A DNA stretch of 64,000 nt, taken from assembly GCF_024171735.1 (NCBI RefSeq), contig NZ_JAMTCH010000003.1, positions 174,841 to 238,840 of the forward strand. The letters are read 5' to 3'. This document shows positions 1 to 8,474 of the stretch, one piece after another. Position 1 is the stretch's first letter, and the number at the start of each line of letters is the position of its first letter. Source of the DNA: Prauserella alba. Lineage in GTDB: Bacteria > Actinomycetota > Actinomycetes > Mycobacteriales > Pseudonocardiaceae. The translations under genes were made by a program, and so were the position numbers. The notes under the pieces are model-generated. The model was not told the origin of the DNA. It ran no database searches and saw nothing but the letters and a program-made list of their open reading frames with translations.

Positions 1-3000
1 GCGGGCAGACTGCCCGGCGCCTGTATATGCGTGGGCGACGCTCCGTCCGAGTCGCCGTAGGGTCCGTCCTGGACCGCCGCTTCGCGCAGTGTCGGAACCG
101 CAGCCTTCACCGGTGGCGCGTCCGGATCGGCGGAGGTGGGGACCCCGGCCTCACTCCCTTTCGCGCCACCCACACCGGCATCCGACCGCACCGCTGTGGC
201 GTCCGGCTCTGACCTGGCGATCGCCTCGTCGATGCGCTCCAGCACAGCCGCACGTTCCCGTACCCAGGCGGGCAGCCATACGCGCACGGTGGACGGCCAC
301 CGCATCTTCGCTCCGAGCAGCTGTGGTGCGCGGTCCCGGTCCGCCACCGTGAGCCGCGACGCCCATTCCGGGCCGTCCAACAGCACCGCCACCTGCCAGC
401 GTCGGGAATCGGCGTGCCGGACGGCAATGTCGACAGTGAACTGTGACAGGCCGACGTTCGTGGCGACCTCGTACCCACGTGCCCGGACCGCGTCCGCGAC
501 CTCACTGAGAATGCGATCGTCCGCCCGTGGATCGCTCGCCTCGATGCCGCCGAACTGATCGAACCCGCCCGCGGCCAGCTCCAGGTAGGCCCGCAGGTGC
601 CGTATGCCGGTCGCATTGCTCCGGGCCAGATCGATGTCGTGCGGATCGAACGAGCTGAACAACATCACCTGCTCCCGAGCACGGGTGACGGCGACGTTGA
701 GTCTCCGTTCGCCTCCGGCGTTGTTGAGCGGACCGAAGTTCAGCGGCAACTGCCCCGTGTCCGGGTTGCGGGAGAACGCCAGTGTGAACAGGACGGTGTC
801 CCGCTCGTCGCCCTGGACGTTCTCGAGGTTCTTCACGAACAGCGGCTCGTCTTCCCGCGACAATGCGTATTGAACGTTCGGATCGTCGCTGTCCTCCAGG
901 AGATTCAGCACGAGGTCGCGCTGCGGGACGTTGAACGTGACCACCCCGATCGAACGTTCGGACGTCACGGGATCCGCGAGCAGCGCGGCGATCTGGTCCG
1001 CGATTGCCCGTGCCTCGACCACGTTCGTACGAGTGCCGCCTCGATCGTAGGCGCCGTCGAGACGACGCCAGGTGATGCCGGCGTGCGGCCAACTTCCCGG
1101 CGCAGGCAACGTGTGCAGCTTGTTCTCGTAGTAGTGCTGGTTCGAGAAGGCGATCAGTGACTCGTCGCTGCTGCGGTAGTGCCAGGACAGCCATTCCCGG
1201 TCTAATCCGGATTCGACGCACTCCTCGAGAATGCTGTCCAGATCGGCCGGTACCGCATCGTCGGCTCCGTCTGCGACGGCTGCGGCCTCCTCGTCCCCCT
1301 CGCCGTGGCCGGCTTCCATGATGCTGCTCGGCGGCATCTGCTTCGAGTCGCCGACAACGACCACCGACCGCGCGCGGCCCATAGCGCCGACGGCTTGTGC
1401 GACGCGGATCTGCGATGCCTCGTCGAAGACCACCAGGTCGAACTCCACGGCTCCCGGGGGCAGGAAGTTCGCCACGGACGCCGGGCTCATGAGGAAACAC
1501 GGAGTGAGCCCGGTGATCTCGTCCGGGTACTTGGCAAGCAGCTGGCGGAAGGACAGCCGGTTCGCACCTCGACGGGAAGTCGTGATGTGCCGGAGGAACT
1601 CCCGGTCTCCGTCGAGCCGCGGGCGCCGAGCGAGCAGCTCGCTCGCGAGCCGCGTGGGCAGCAGCTTCTCGAGCTCGCCCCCGAACCGAAGGTACTCGTC
1701 GACGTGGTGCTCGTGCGTGTCCGTATCGAAGTACTCGAGCTGGCTGGTCTGCAGCCGTTCGCGCAATGCCGTTCCCGCGAGACCGCGTAGGTACGCGACC
1801 TCCAGCTCGTGCGCCGGCAGCGCCCCGGTCAGAATCTGCTCGCAGAAGTCCGTGAGCCCGGCGCCCGTCAGCAGATCCGTATGGGCCAGGACGGCGCCCC
1901 ACCGCTGGAGTGGCAGCAGCCCGTGGGTTCGCAGTTCCTCGCGCCAACGCGGCCCGTCGGCGTTCCACGCCTCCGGCCACGATCGCCCGGAGCACCAGCG
2001 GCGAAGCTCCTCGGTGCCCGGAGTGAGAAGGCGGAACCAGTTTCCCCACGCCTTGACGAAACGCTCCAGCTCGGCCACCGGCGCGTGCCTGCCGAGCTCG
2101 TGCAACGCCTGCCACAGACCCGCGGAGTGCGCTCGAAGCTCGCGGCCGGCGACCAGGGCGTCGCGCCGCCGCTCCACCACGGCGATCGCATCCGACTGTG
2201 CGGGGGACCATTCGAATGGCAGTTCCAGCCCCGGCACGGCCACGAACCGCTGGTGCAGCACTGCTGCGTGATCCCGCGCCATGGCCGCTGCGGTCACGGT
2301 TTGCCGGATGGCCTCCGGGTCGAGGGTGGTGCCCTCGCGCAGATGCGGTTGCAACCGCTCGGCCAGGCGCCGGCGCTTCTTCTTCTTGCCGAACAGGCCC
2401 TTGTTGGTGTTGCCGGCCTCGGTGACCCATGCGGGCAAATCCGGATGCGCGAAGGCCTCCGGACGAAACGTCGCGAGGACGGCCGCATGCTGACGCTGGA
2501 ATCCTTCCAGCTCGGCGAGCAGCTCGCCGACCGCGGCGTCCCACCTTTCGCGCGTCGTCGCGGAGGTGGCCTGCTGGCCCGGCAACCTGTGCTGCCGCGC
2601 AAGTCGTGCGCAAGGCAGTGCCGTCCCCGCATACACGGGGGAGGACAGCTGGGTGAGCTCGGAGCGCAGCTGTTCGGGCAGTCGGTGGAACAGTTCACGG
2701 ACCGTCTCGAGTTCGTCGGCCGCGGCTGTCAACTCAGCGACTTTGAGCGTGTCGACCGTACGGTGTCCGCTGAGTGACCACGGGTGCTGCGCACGGAGCC
2801 GTGCGGCTTCGGCGGCTGCGGGTAGTTCTGCCACGGTTGCAGACACGGCCTGACGTCGCTGCTCGTCCAGGCCCATGATCTCGGGTGGCACCGGCGCGGT
2901 CGGGCCGTCGCCGTGTGCGGTGGTCGCCGCATAGGCCGACCACGCGGAGAACCGGGCCGCGTTCTCCTCATGCAGTCGTCGTGGGTAGTCCCGTAGCGCT

Positions 3001-5381
3001 CGCACGTTCTGCCGATAGCGAGCCTCGGCGGCCGCCCAGCCGTGTTCGTCGTCCTGCACCGTGCGTTCGCGCGCGGTGTTCAGCTGTTCTCGGATGCTCG
3101 CCAACGACTGCTTGCGGCCGTGCAGGTCCAGACAGAAATCGCTGAGACCGATCGTGCCCAGCCTGCGCTTGACCACGTCCAGCGCCGCCTGTTTCTCCGC
3201 CACAAACAGCACCCTTTTGCCGCTGCGCAGCGCATGGGCGATGAGGTTCGTGATGGTCTGCGATTTGCCGGTCCCGGGTGGGCCTTCGAGTACGAAGGAG
3301 CGGTCCTTGGCCGCCATCGTGATCGCACGCATCTGCGAGCCGTCCGCAGGGATCGGCAGCTGCAGTGCGGCCTCGTCGAACGCGTTGTCGTCGGTGGTGG
3401 CTGCCGGGTCGGCGAACTGGTGGCCGGGCTTGGTCACCAGGTGGCGCACGATCGGGTTGGTCATGAAGCGTTCCCAGTGATCGGTGAGATCACGCCACAT
3501 CTGGAAGGTGGAGAACTGCAATAACCGCAGGCTTGCCCGCTCGTCCAACCGGTAGTGCAGGTCGTTCTCGACGAGGCTGCTGCGGATTGCCTCGAACGAG
3601 CGCACGATGTCGATACCGTCCTCGTCGAGCGGTGGGTTCTCGAGTTCGGGAATCCGCACCCCGTGCTTCACCCGCAGCCATTCGATGAGGCAGTAGTTCG
3701 GGGCGGAGATCTCGTCACCATCAGCGACGATCGTGTACGGGGAACGGCCGCTGCCGCCCTCGATGCGCACCGGGAGCAGGAAGAGGGGCGCGTGTGCCTC
3801 ACCGGACGCTCCCGGGTGCACCAGGGTGCCGAATGTGAGATAGAGGTAGTTGCTCCCGGTTTCCTGCTGGATCGTGCGCGCCTCGCGTTGCAATTCGCGC
3901 ATCTTGGCGATGTAGCGGCCGTCCGGCACTCGGCCGTAGATGCGGTGGTCACGTTCGAGTTCGTCGGCGACGCTTTCGTCGGGCAGGTCGCGGACGGTGT
4001 TCACACCGCTCAGCTGCTGGACACCGCCGACACGGTCTTCCGGGACGATGCGGACCGGCTTGCCGCTGTGCACGAGGTCGTCCAATGCTGCCAGGGTGTC
4101 GTGTGGCACGTGCAGGTCAAGGCCCTTGCCGCGTGCCGGCAGCTTCAGCAAGGGGTTTCGCAGGCTCAGGTCGAGCAGCGATTTGCGCCACCGTTTGATG
4201 CGCTCCGGTGCCTGGTCGGTGGCGTCCTCCCTCGATGCCAGGTTCTGTTCGACGTCGAAGGTGCCCGAACCCACCAGTTCATCGGGCAGCGCGAGCGTAT
4301 GCGACTGCACGGACCCCTCGGCATCGGCCGGCCCCGAGGACGTGCGGCGATCATCAGAGGGGAGTGCCTTGATGGCAGTTCGGTGTGTGAGCGCGACGTC
4401 GACCATCCCGTACAGGTGCTCGCGTGACCTGAACTGTGCCGTTCCTGCACGGAGAGCCTCGGCGTAGTCCTTCGACCCGGTTCCCGGGCCGATACCGGTC
4501 AGTTCGACGGCAAGCGCCCGCCGCGACTCCATCAGATTGATCATGTGGTTCGGGTCGAGCGACACTGTCTCCGGAAGTCGTTCCTCTTCCAGGAAGAAGC
4601 CGGCGAACGCGTGACCGGACACAATCCAGATCAGCGGATGAAGGCCCGCCTGTTCCAGGCAGGCCGCGTACGTGACCGACAGATCCAGGCAGTTGCCGAG
4701 CTGGCCGCCGAGCACGTCGGCCGTGGTGCGCACCTTCTGGCCGGTGTCTTCGAACGAAGCCGGCAGACCCACGTAGCTGATGCGCTGCGCGCGCAGCGCC
4801 TCGTAGACCGCCCCGCCGATCTGTGCTGCGCGCTGCCGGCCCGCCTGGTATCCCTCCAGCGAGCTCGAACCCGTCTCGCGTTCGAGCAGGTCACGAGCAC
4901 TTCGCAGCACGTGGTCGACCGAGGCCGTGTTGGGCTGCACGAACGCCGCGATTGATTCGTACAACGACGGCGCATTGAACCACTCGTTGCGAGCGAGTAC
5001 ACGCGAGCGGGCCTCGGCCCGCAGCCGTGTGCCGCCGGCGCGCACCAGGACCCGGTAGTGCACGGGATACGCCTCGTCGGCTGCTCCGACGGCATCGGGG
5101 CCGGGAGCGAGATCGGCGAAGTCGACTCTGAGCACCTCGGATCGGGCGTGCAAGTGGGGGATCGTGCGATGCCACGTCGCGATCTGTCCGTCCGGGCCCA
5201 GCAGCTCGACCCGCACGTCGATCCCGGGAAGGTCCTCGTCGGTCAGGTTCTCCACTCGGAGATAGCGTGCGAGCGGCACGTCGTTGTGCACGAGCGCGTA
5301 GTTGATCGCAGGAGGGAACGCCAGTTCCACGCTCAACCGGCCGTCCTGCGCTGCGGCCGTGTTCCGCTGCGTCACCGTCAT
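1..5381 (-). CDS. DUF4011 / superfamily I helicase / Vsr-like nuclease protein (Hhe-like defence protein), 3' end outside window
   Basis: About 1,790 residues are visible on the minus strand with no stop before the left edge, so the C-terminus is missing. The start is the second in-frame ATG (MTVTQRN), about 9 nt after GGAGAG; an ATG three codons upstream sits directly on that site. Domain order seen: an N-terminal beta-rich part; a transglutaminase-like segment near residues 225-260 (GNCLDLS, GHAFAGF); a DUF4011 core near 395 (LLDLSLRNPLL); Walker A GPPGTGKS near 700; Walker B DEASQ near 1320; and a PD-(D/E)xK/Vsr-like (MTES_1575-type) segment near 1640-1680 (FTVDIAVRHAD, WQVAVLLDGPEW). This order matches what I recall as DUF4011-helicase-Vsr (Hhe), a single-protein anti-phage system. 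The defence role is inferred from architecture only; the neighbours on the right are metabolic. Confidence 0.85.
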   Translation of the reverse strand, partial: MTVTQRNTAAAQDGRLSVELAFPPAINYALVHNDVPLARYLRVENLTDEDLPGIDVRVELLGPDGQIATWHRTIPHLHARSEVLRVDFADLAPGPDAVGAADEAYPVHYRVLVRAGGTRLRAEARSRVLARNEWFNAPSLYESIAAFVQPNTASVDHVLRSARDLLERETGSSSLEGYQAGRQRAAQIGGAVYEALRAQRISYVGLPASFEDTGQKVRTTADVLGGQLGNCLDLSVTYAACLEQAGLHPLIWIVSGHAFAGFFLEEERLPETVSLDPNHMINLMESRRALAVELTGIGPGTGSKDYAEALRAGTAQFRSREHLYGMVDVALTHRTAIKALPSDDRRTSSGPADAEGSVQSHTLALPDELVGSGTFDVEQNLASREDATDQAPERIKRWRKSLLDLSLRNPLLKLPARGKGLDLHVPHDTLAALDDLVHSGKPVRIVPEDRVGGVQQLSGVNTVRDLPDESVADELERDHRIYGRVPDGRYIAKMRELQREARTIQQETGSNYLYLTFGTLVHPGASGEAHAPLFLLPVRIEGGSGRSPYTIVADGDEISAPNYCLIEWLRVKHGVRIPELENPPLDEDGIDIVRSFEAIRSSLVENDLHYRLDERASLRLLQFSTFQMWRDLTDHWERFMTNPIVRHLVTKPGHQFADPAATTDDNAFDEAALQLPIPADGSQMRAITMAAKDRSFVLEGPPGTGKSQTITNLIAHALRSGKRVLFVAEKQAALDVVKRRLGTIGLSDFCLDLHGRKQSLASIREQLNTARERTVQDDEHGWAAAEARYRQNVRALRDYPRRLHEENAARFSAWSAYAATTAHGDGPTAPVPPEIMGLDEQRRQAVSATVAELPAAAEAARLRAQHPWSLSGHRTVDTLKVAELTAAADELETVRELFHRLPEQLRSELTQLSSPVYAGTALPCARLARQHRLPGQQATSATTRERWDAAVGELLAELEGFQRQHAAVLATFRPEAFAHPDLPAWVTEAGNTNKGLFGKKKKRRRLAERLQPHLREGTTLDPEAIRQTVTAAAMARDHAAVLHQRFVAVPGLELPFEWSPAQSDAIAVVERRRDALVAGRELRAHSAGLWQALHELGRHAPVAELERFVKAWGNWFRLLTPGTEELRRWCSGRSWPEAWNADGPRWREELRTHGLLPLQRWGAVLAHTDLLTGAGLTDFCEQILTGALPAHELEVAYLRGLAGTALRERLQTSQLEYFDTDTHEHHVDEYLRFGGELEKLLPTRLASELLARRPRLDGDREFLRHITTSRRGANRLSFRQLLAKYPDEITGLTPCFLMSPASVANFLPPGAVEFDLVVFDEASQIRVAQAVGAMGRARSVVVVGDSKQMPPSSIMEAGHGEGDEEAAAVADGADDAVPADLDSILEECVESGLDREWLSWHYRSSDESLIAFSNQHYYENKLHTLPAPGSWPHAGITWRRLDGAYDRGGTRTNVVEARAIADQIAALLADPVTSERSIGVVTFNVPQRDLVLNLLEDSDDPNVQYALSREDEPLFVKNLENVQGDERDTVLFTLAFSRNPDTGQLPLNFGPLNNAGGERRLNVAVTRAREQVMLFSSFDPHDIDLARSNATGIRHLRAYLELAAGGFDQFGGIEASDPRADDRILSEVADAVRARGYEVATNVGLSQFTVDIAVRHADSRRWQVAVLLDGPEWASRLTVADRDRAPQLLGAKMRWPSTVRVWLPAWVRERAAVLERIDEAIARSEPDATAVRSDAGVGGAKGSEAGVPTSADPDAPPVKAAVPTLREAAVQDGPYGDSDGASPTHIQAPGSLP

Positions 5382-5390
5382 CGAGGGCAT

Positions 5391-5582
5391 CTCTCCTTCG
5401 GCCCGCGGCCATGCTTCTGGCCGTGGTCCGGCCCTGCGCAGTACATCGCGCGGCGCCTACCGGCTGTTATTCACTGTGTCCGGGTCTTCAGCGTTCTGTG
5501 ATGATTTCTCCATCTCCGCCCGGTGACGGTCCCCGCTCGACGTGACTCTGATCGTCGTGTCCGCCGCGCGGTACGCGGTCGC
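5391..5582. other. Intergenic region upstream of the helicase gene
   Basis: 192 nt between the stop of the MalK-like gene and the helicase start, both on the minus strand. It carries the helicase ribosome site (GGAGAG) next to the start and a small hairpin (CGGCCA, 6-nt loop, TGGCCG at 5406-5423). I see no convincing promoter boxes and no small gene. Confidence 0.4.
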
Positions 5583-6674
5583 TCATCCGGTCGGCAGTCG
5601 TAGTCCGGTGTCGGAGTGGAACGCGTGCACCTCGTCGGGGCTGGTGATCGCGACCTGGACGGTCTCGCCGAGCTTCGGTGGGGTGCGCCCGTCGACACGG
5701 ACGACGAACCGTTCGGGCTCCTTGCCGACACGCACCGTGCCGTGCACGTACGCGTCCGCGCCGAGTTCCTCGACGAGCTCGACCGTCATCGCCGCGCCGT
5801 CCTCGCCGGCACCGGCCAGCCGCAACGATTCGGGCCGGACACCGAGAGTCAGGGTGTCACCCGAGGATGCCAACGTGGCGCGCGGCAGCGGAACACTGAG
5901 CCCGTCGAGATGTGCACCGTCGTCGCCGACCGCGACCGTCTTCAGGTTCATCGCCGGCGATCCGATGAACCCGGCGACGAAGGCGTTGACGGGACGTTCG
6001 TAGAGGTTGCGCGGGGTGTCGCACTGTTGCAGCGTGCCGTCCTTGAGTACCGCCACGCGATGTCCCATCGTCATCGCCTCGACTTGATCGTGCGTGACGT
6101 AGATCGTGGTGGTGCCGAGCCGATCCTGCAGTGAGGCGATGTTGGCGCGGGTCTCGATACGCAGTTTCGCATCCAGATTGGACAGTGGTTCGTCCATGAG
6201 GAACACCGACGGCTCGCGGACGATCGCCCGTCCCATCGCGACCCGCTGGCGTTGCCCGCCCGAGAGGGCCTTCGGCTTACGGTCCAGGTACGGCGTCAGC
6301 TCGAGCAGGTCGGCCGCGTGCCGTACCCGTTCGGTGATGGCGGACTTGGACTCTCCCTTGAGCTTCAACGCGAAGCTCATGTTCTCGGCGACCGTCATGT
6401 GCGGGTACAGCGCATAGGACTGGAACACCATCGCGATGTCGCGGTTCTTCGGCGGAACATCGGTGACGTCGCGGTCGTCGATGTGGATGGCGCCCTCGTC
6501 GACCTCCTCCAGTCCCGCGAGCATGCGCAACGCCGTCGACTTTCCCGACCCCGACGGGCCGACCAGAACGAGGAACTCGCCGTCGGCGACCGCCAGATCC
6601 AGTTCGTCGACCGCCCGTACCGGGGGTGAACCCGGATACAGCCGCGATGCGCGCCGGTAACTGACCTCTGCCAT
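5583..6674 (-). CDS. msiK: ABC sugar transporter ATP-binding protein, MalK/MsiK type
   Basis: 363 residues, the usual length for MalK/UgpC/MsiK ATPases. Walker A GPSGSGKST is at 39-47, Q-loop VFQSYALYPHM at 83-93, signature LSGGQRQR at 137-144, Walker B FLMDEP at 158-163 and the switch His at 195; the C-terminal third is the TOBE regulatory domain. The start ATG (MAEVSYRRAS) follows AAGGG by about 7 nt; a longer reading upstream has no ribosome site and is basic, non-conserved sequence. It lies divergently from the amylase and MalEFG genes, which have no ATPase of their own, so it most likely powers that importer from the cytoplasmic face. In Streptomyces one such ATPase (MsiK) serves several sugar importers; whether this copy is dedicated or shared cannot be told here. 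Confidence 0.92.
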   Translation of the reverse strand: MAEVSYRRASRLYPGSPPVRAVDELDLAVADGEFLVLVGPSGSGKSTALRMLAGLEEVDEGAIHIDDRDVTDVPPKNRDIAMVFQSYALYPHMTVAENMSFALKLKGESKSAITERVRHAADLLELTPYLDRKPKALSGGQRQRVAMGRAIVREPSVFLMDEPLSNLDAKLRIETRANIASLQDRLGTTTIYVTHDQVEAMTMGHRVAVLKDGTLQQCDTPRNLYERPVNAFVAGFIGSPAMNLKTVAVGDDGAHLDGLSVPLPRATLASSGDTLTLGVRPESLRLAGAGEDGAAMTVELVEELGADAYVHGTVRVGKEPERFVVRVDGRTPPKLGETVQVAITSPDEVHAFHSDTGLRLPTG

Positions 6675-6831
6675 GGAAATCACCCTTCGCCGTGGGCGCC
6701 GGACCTCGTCGGCCGACGTCGGATCCGGCCGCGGGTCGGCCGCCTGCGGACGTTGCCGCCCGGCCACGCGCCGGAAAGGCCGCACGACACCGCATGCTGC
6801 AGCCGGACGCCGAACCGGATACCGATGAGAC

Positions 6832-6860
6832 TGTATACGGTGAATGAAACTTTCATGCAA
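6832..6860 (-). promoter_or_regulatory. Probable promoter of the MalK-like gene
   Basis: On the minus strand TTGCAT (6860-6855) and TATACA (6837-6832) are separated by exactly 17 nt, a good match to a housekeeping sigma promoter. The -35 box lies within the TGCAAG half-site that resembles the maltose-regulon operator, consistent with LacI-type repression. Confidence 0.6.
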
Positions 6861-6869
6861 GTCTTGACT
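6845..6869. promoter_or_regulatory. Operator-like elements between the MalK-like and amylase genes
   Basis: An 11-bp odd palindrome TGAAACTTTCA (6845-6855) is followed by TGCAAG (6856-6861) and then TTGACT (6864-6869), which can act as a -35 box for the amylase. TGCAAG is the same half-site as in the perfect palindrome upstream of malE, so this divergent control region is probably bound by the LacI-family regulator encoded at 13155. The match is to one half-site plus a degenerate second half. Confidence 0.5.
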
Positions 6870-6969
6870 TCGCTTGCCCGGCCGGTCACTCTGCTGTGCT
6901 CGAGGCGCGTCTCAGCGAGGAGAACCCGGGCTCCTCGGCCATCCGCTCCCTGCGAACGCTGGAGGTCTC

Positions 6970-8382
6970 GTGCGATCCCGCCTGCCCGCAATCCTGTCCA
7001 CGGCAATACTCGCGGCCGGTCTCACCGCCGGAACGGCCGGCCCCGTCGCAGCCGCTCCTCCCGGTGATCCGGACGAGGACGTCATCGCGAACCTGTTCCA
7101 GTGGAACTGGGACTCGGTCGCGGCCGAGTGCACGAACAACCTGGGCCCCGGCGGTTTCGGCGGTGTCCAGGTGTCGCCGCCCGCCGAGTCGGCCTCGGTC
7201 GAGAACCATCCGTGGTGGGACGTCTATCAGCCCGTCAGCTACGACCTGACCAGCAGACTCGGCGACCGGGCCGACTTCGCGGCCATGGTCGAGGCCTGTG
7301 ACGCGGCAGGTGTCGACGTGTACGTCGACGCGGTCATCAACCACATGACCGGCCAGGATTCCGGTGGTACCGGCTACGGCGGCACGACGTTCCCGGACAA
7401 GTACACCTACGACGGCAGGTACTCGGTCGGCGACTTCCACCACCATCCCGACGACTGCCCGAATCCGAGCGGCGAGGTGGAGAACTACGACGACCTCGCC
7501 GAAGTGCAGAACTGCGAGCTGCTCGGCCTCGCCGACCTCGACACGGGCGACGAGTACGTGCGCGACGAGATCGCGAGCTACCTCAACGACCTGATCTCGA
7601 TGGGTGTCGACGGGTTCCGTATCGACGCCGCCAAGCACATCCCCGCGGGCGACATCGCGGCGATCACGAGCCGGCTGGACGGCGATCCGTACGTGTACCA
7701 GGAGGTCATCCCGGGTGGTGCGGTGGACCTCGACGATTACCGCAGCAACGGTGACCTGCTCGAATTCACCTACGGGCGCAAGCTCGCCGAGCAGTTCCGC
7801 GGCACCATCGCCGACCTGCGGACCTTCGGCGAGTCGTGGGGCATGCAGCCGAGTGCCGACTCGGTGGCGTTCGTCGACAACCACGACACCGAGCGCGACG
7901 GCAGCACCCTGTCGTACAAGGACGGCAGGACCTACCTGCTGGCCAACGTCTTCTCGCTGGCCTGGGACCACGGCACGCCGCAGGTGTTCGCCGGATTCAC
8001 CTTTTCCGGTCGCGACCAGGCGCCGCCGTCGAACGCCGACGGCACCGTCACCGACGTCGACTGCAGCGACGAGGCGTGGACCTGCACGACCCACGACCCG
8101 GCGATCCTCGGCATGGTCGGCTGGCACAACGCCGTCAAGGGCACGCAGGTGCAGAACTGGTGGAGTGACGGCGCGAACCTGATCGCGTTCAACCGCGGCG
8201 ACAAGGGCTTCGTGACCATCAACAACTCGGACGAGGAGGTCACGCGCTGGTTCGACACAGGCCTGCCTGCCGGAACCTACTGCGACGACGTGCACGACGG
8301 GTGCGAGAAGTACACCGTCAACGCCGACGGCTGGACGCGGATCACGCTCGAAGCCAAGGACGCCGTCGCTTTCCATAGGTGA
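6970..8382 (+). CDS. Secreted alpha-amylase (GH13)
   Basis: 470 residues from a GTG start with GGAGG just upstream. The first 29-30 residues are a signal peptide (RSRLP, hydrophobic AILSTAILAAGL, then PVAAA before PPGD), so the enzyme is exported and hydrolyses starch outside the cell. GH13 motifs are in order: DAVINH at 120-125, GFRIDAAKH at 215-223 (nucleophile Asp219), YQEV at 243-246 (acid/base Glu245) and FVDNHD at 301-306 (Asp306). Length and motifs match single-domain Streptomyces-type amylases; the C-terminal beta domain (GWTRITLEAKDAVAFHR) ends the protein and no starch-binding module follows. It is transcribed towards the MalEFG genes, supplying maltodextrins to that importer. Confidence 0.95.
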   Translation: MRSRLPAILSTAILAAGLTAGTAGPVAAAPPGDPDEDVIANLFQWNWDSVAAECTNNLGPGGFGGVQVSPPAESASVENHPWWDVYQPVSYDLTSRLGDRADFAAMVEACDAAGVDVYVDAVINHMTGQDSGGTGYGGTTFPDKYTYDGRYSVGDFHHHPDDCPNPSGEVENYDDLAEVQNCELLGLADLDTGDEYVRDEIASYLNDLISMGVDGFRIDAAKHIPAGDIAAITSRLDGDPYVYQEVIPGGAVDLDDYRSNGDLLEFTYGRKLAEQFRGTIADLRTFGESWGMQPSADSVAFVDNHDTERDGSTLSYKDGRTYLLANVFSLAWDHGTPQVFAGFTFSGRDQAPPSNADGTVTDVDCSDEAWTCTTHDPAILGMVGWHNAVKGTQVQNWWSDGANLIAFNRGDKGFVTINNSDEEVTRWFDTGLPAGTYCDDVHDGCEKYTVNADGWTRITLEAKDAVAFHR

Positions 8383-8392
8383 CTGAAAGTTT

Positions 8393-8408
8393 CTGCAAGT
8401 ACTTGCAG
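8393..8408. promoter_or_regulatory. Perfect 16-bp LacI-type operator upstream of malE
   Basis: CTGCAAGTACTTGCAG is a perfect palindrome just after the amylase stop codon and 67 nt before the malE start. Its right half contains the likely -35 box. Its length and central symmetry fit a LacI/GalR-family site, and the cognate regulator is encoded at the end of the same operon. Confidence 0.8.
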
Positions 8409-8432
8409 GAGCGGTCATCGGCTGATTAGCCT
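8403..8432 (+). promoter_or_regulatory. Probable malEFG-aglA-malR promoter
   Basis: TTGCAG (8403-8408) and TAGCCT (8427-8432) are separated by 18 nt, giving plausible -35 and -10 boxes about 40 nt before the malE start. The -35 box is inside the palindromic operator, so bound regulator would exclude RNA polymerase. Confidence 0.55.
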
Positions 8433-8474
8433 CCCGGGTAATTCCGGACCCCACCGGTCTCAACGAGGAGAACC

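Noticed and set aside
502-2613. Long antisense reading frame on the minus strand in a second frame
   Set aside because: Composition is Arg/Ala/Gly-rich with no motifs and it overlaps the helicase gene, whose own frame has clear domain motifs.
6886-8463. 525-residue frame opposite the alpha-amylase
   Set aside because: It is the complement of a high-GC gene; the amylase frame carries the complete GH13 motif set and a signal peptide.
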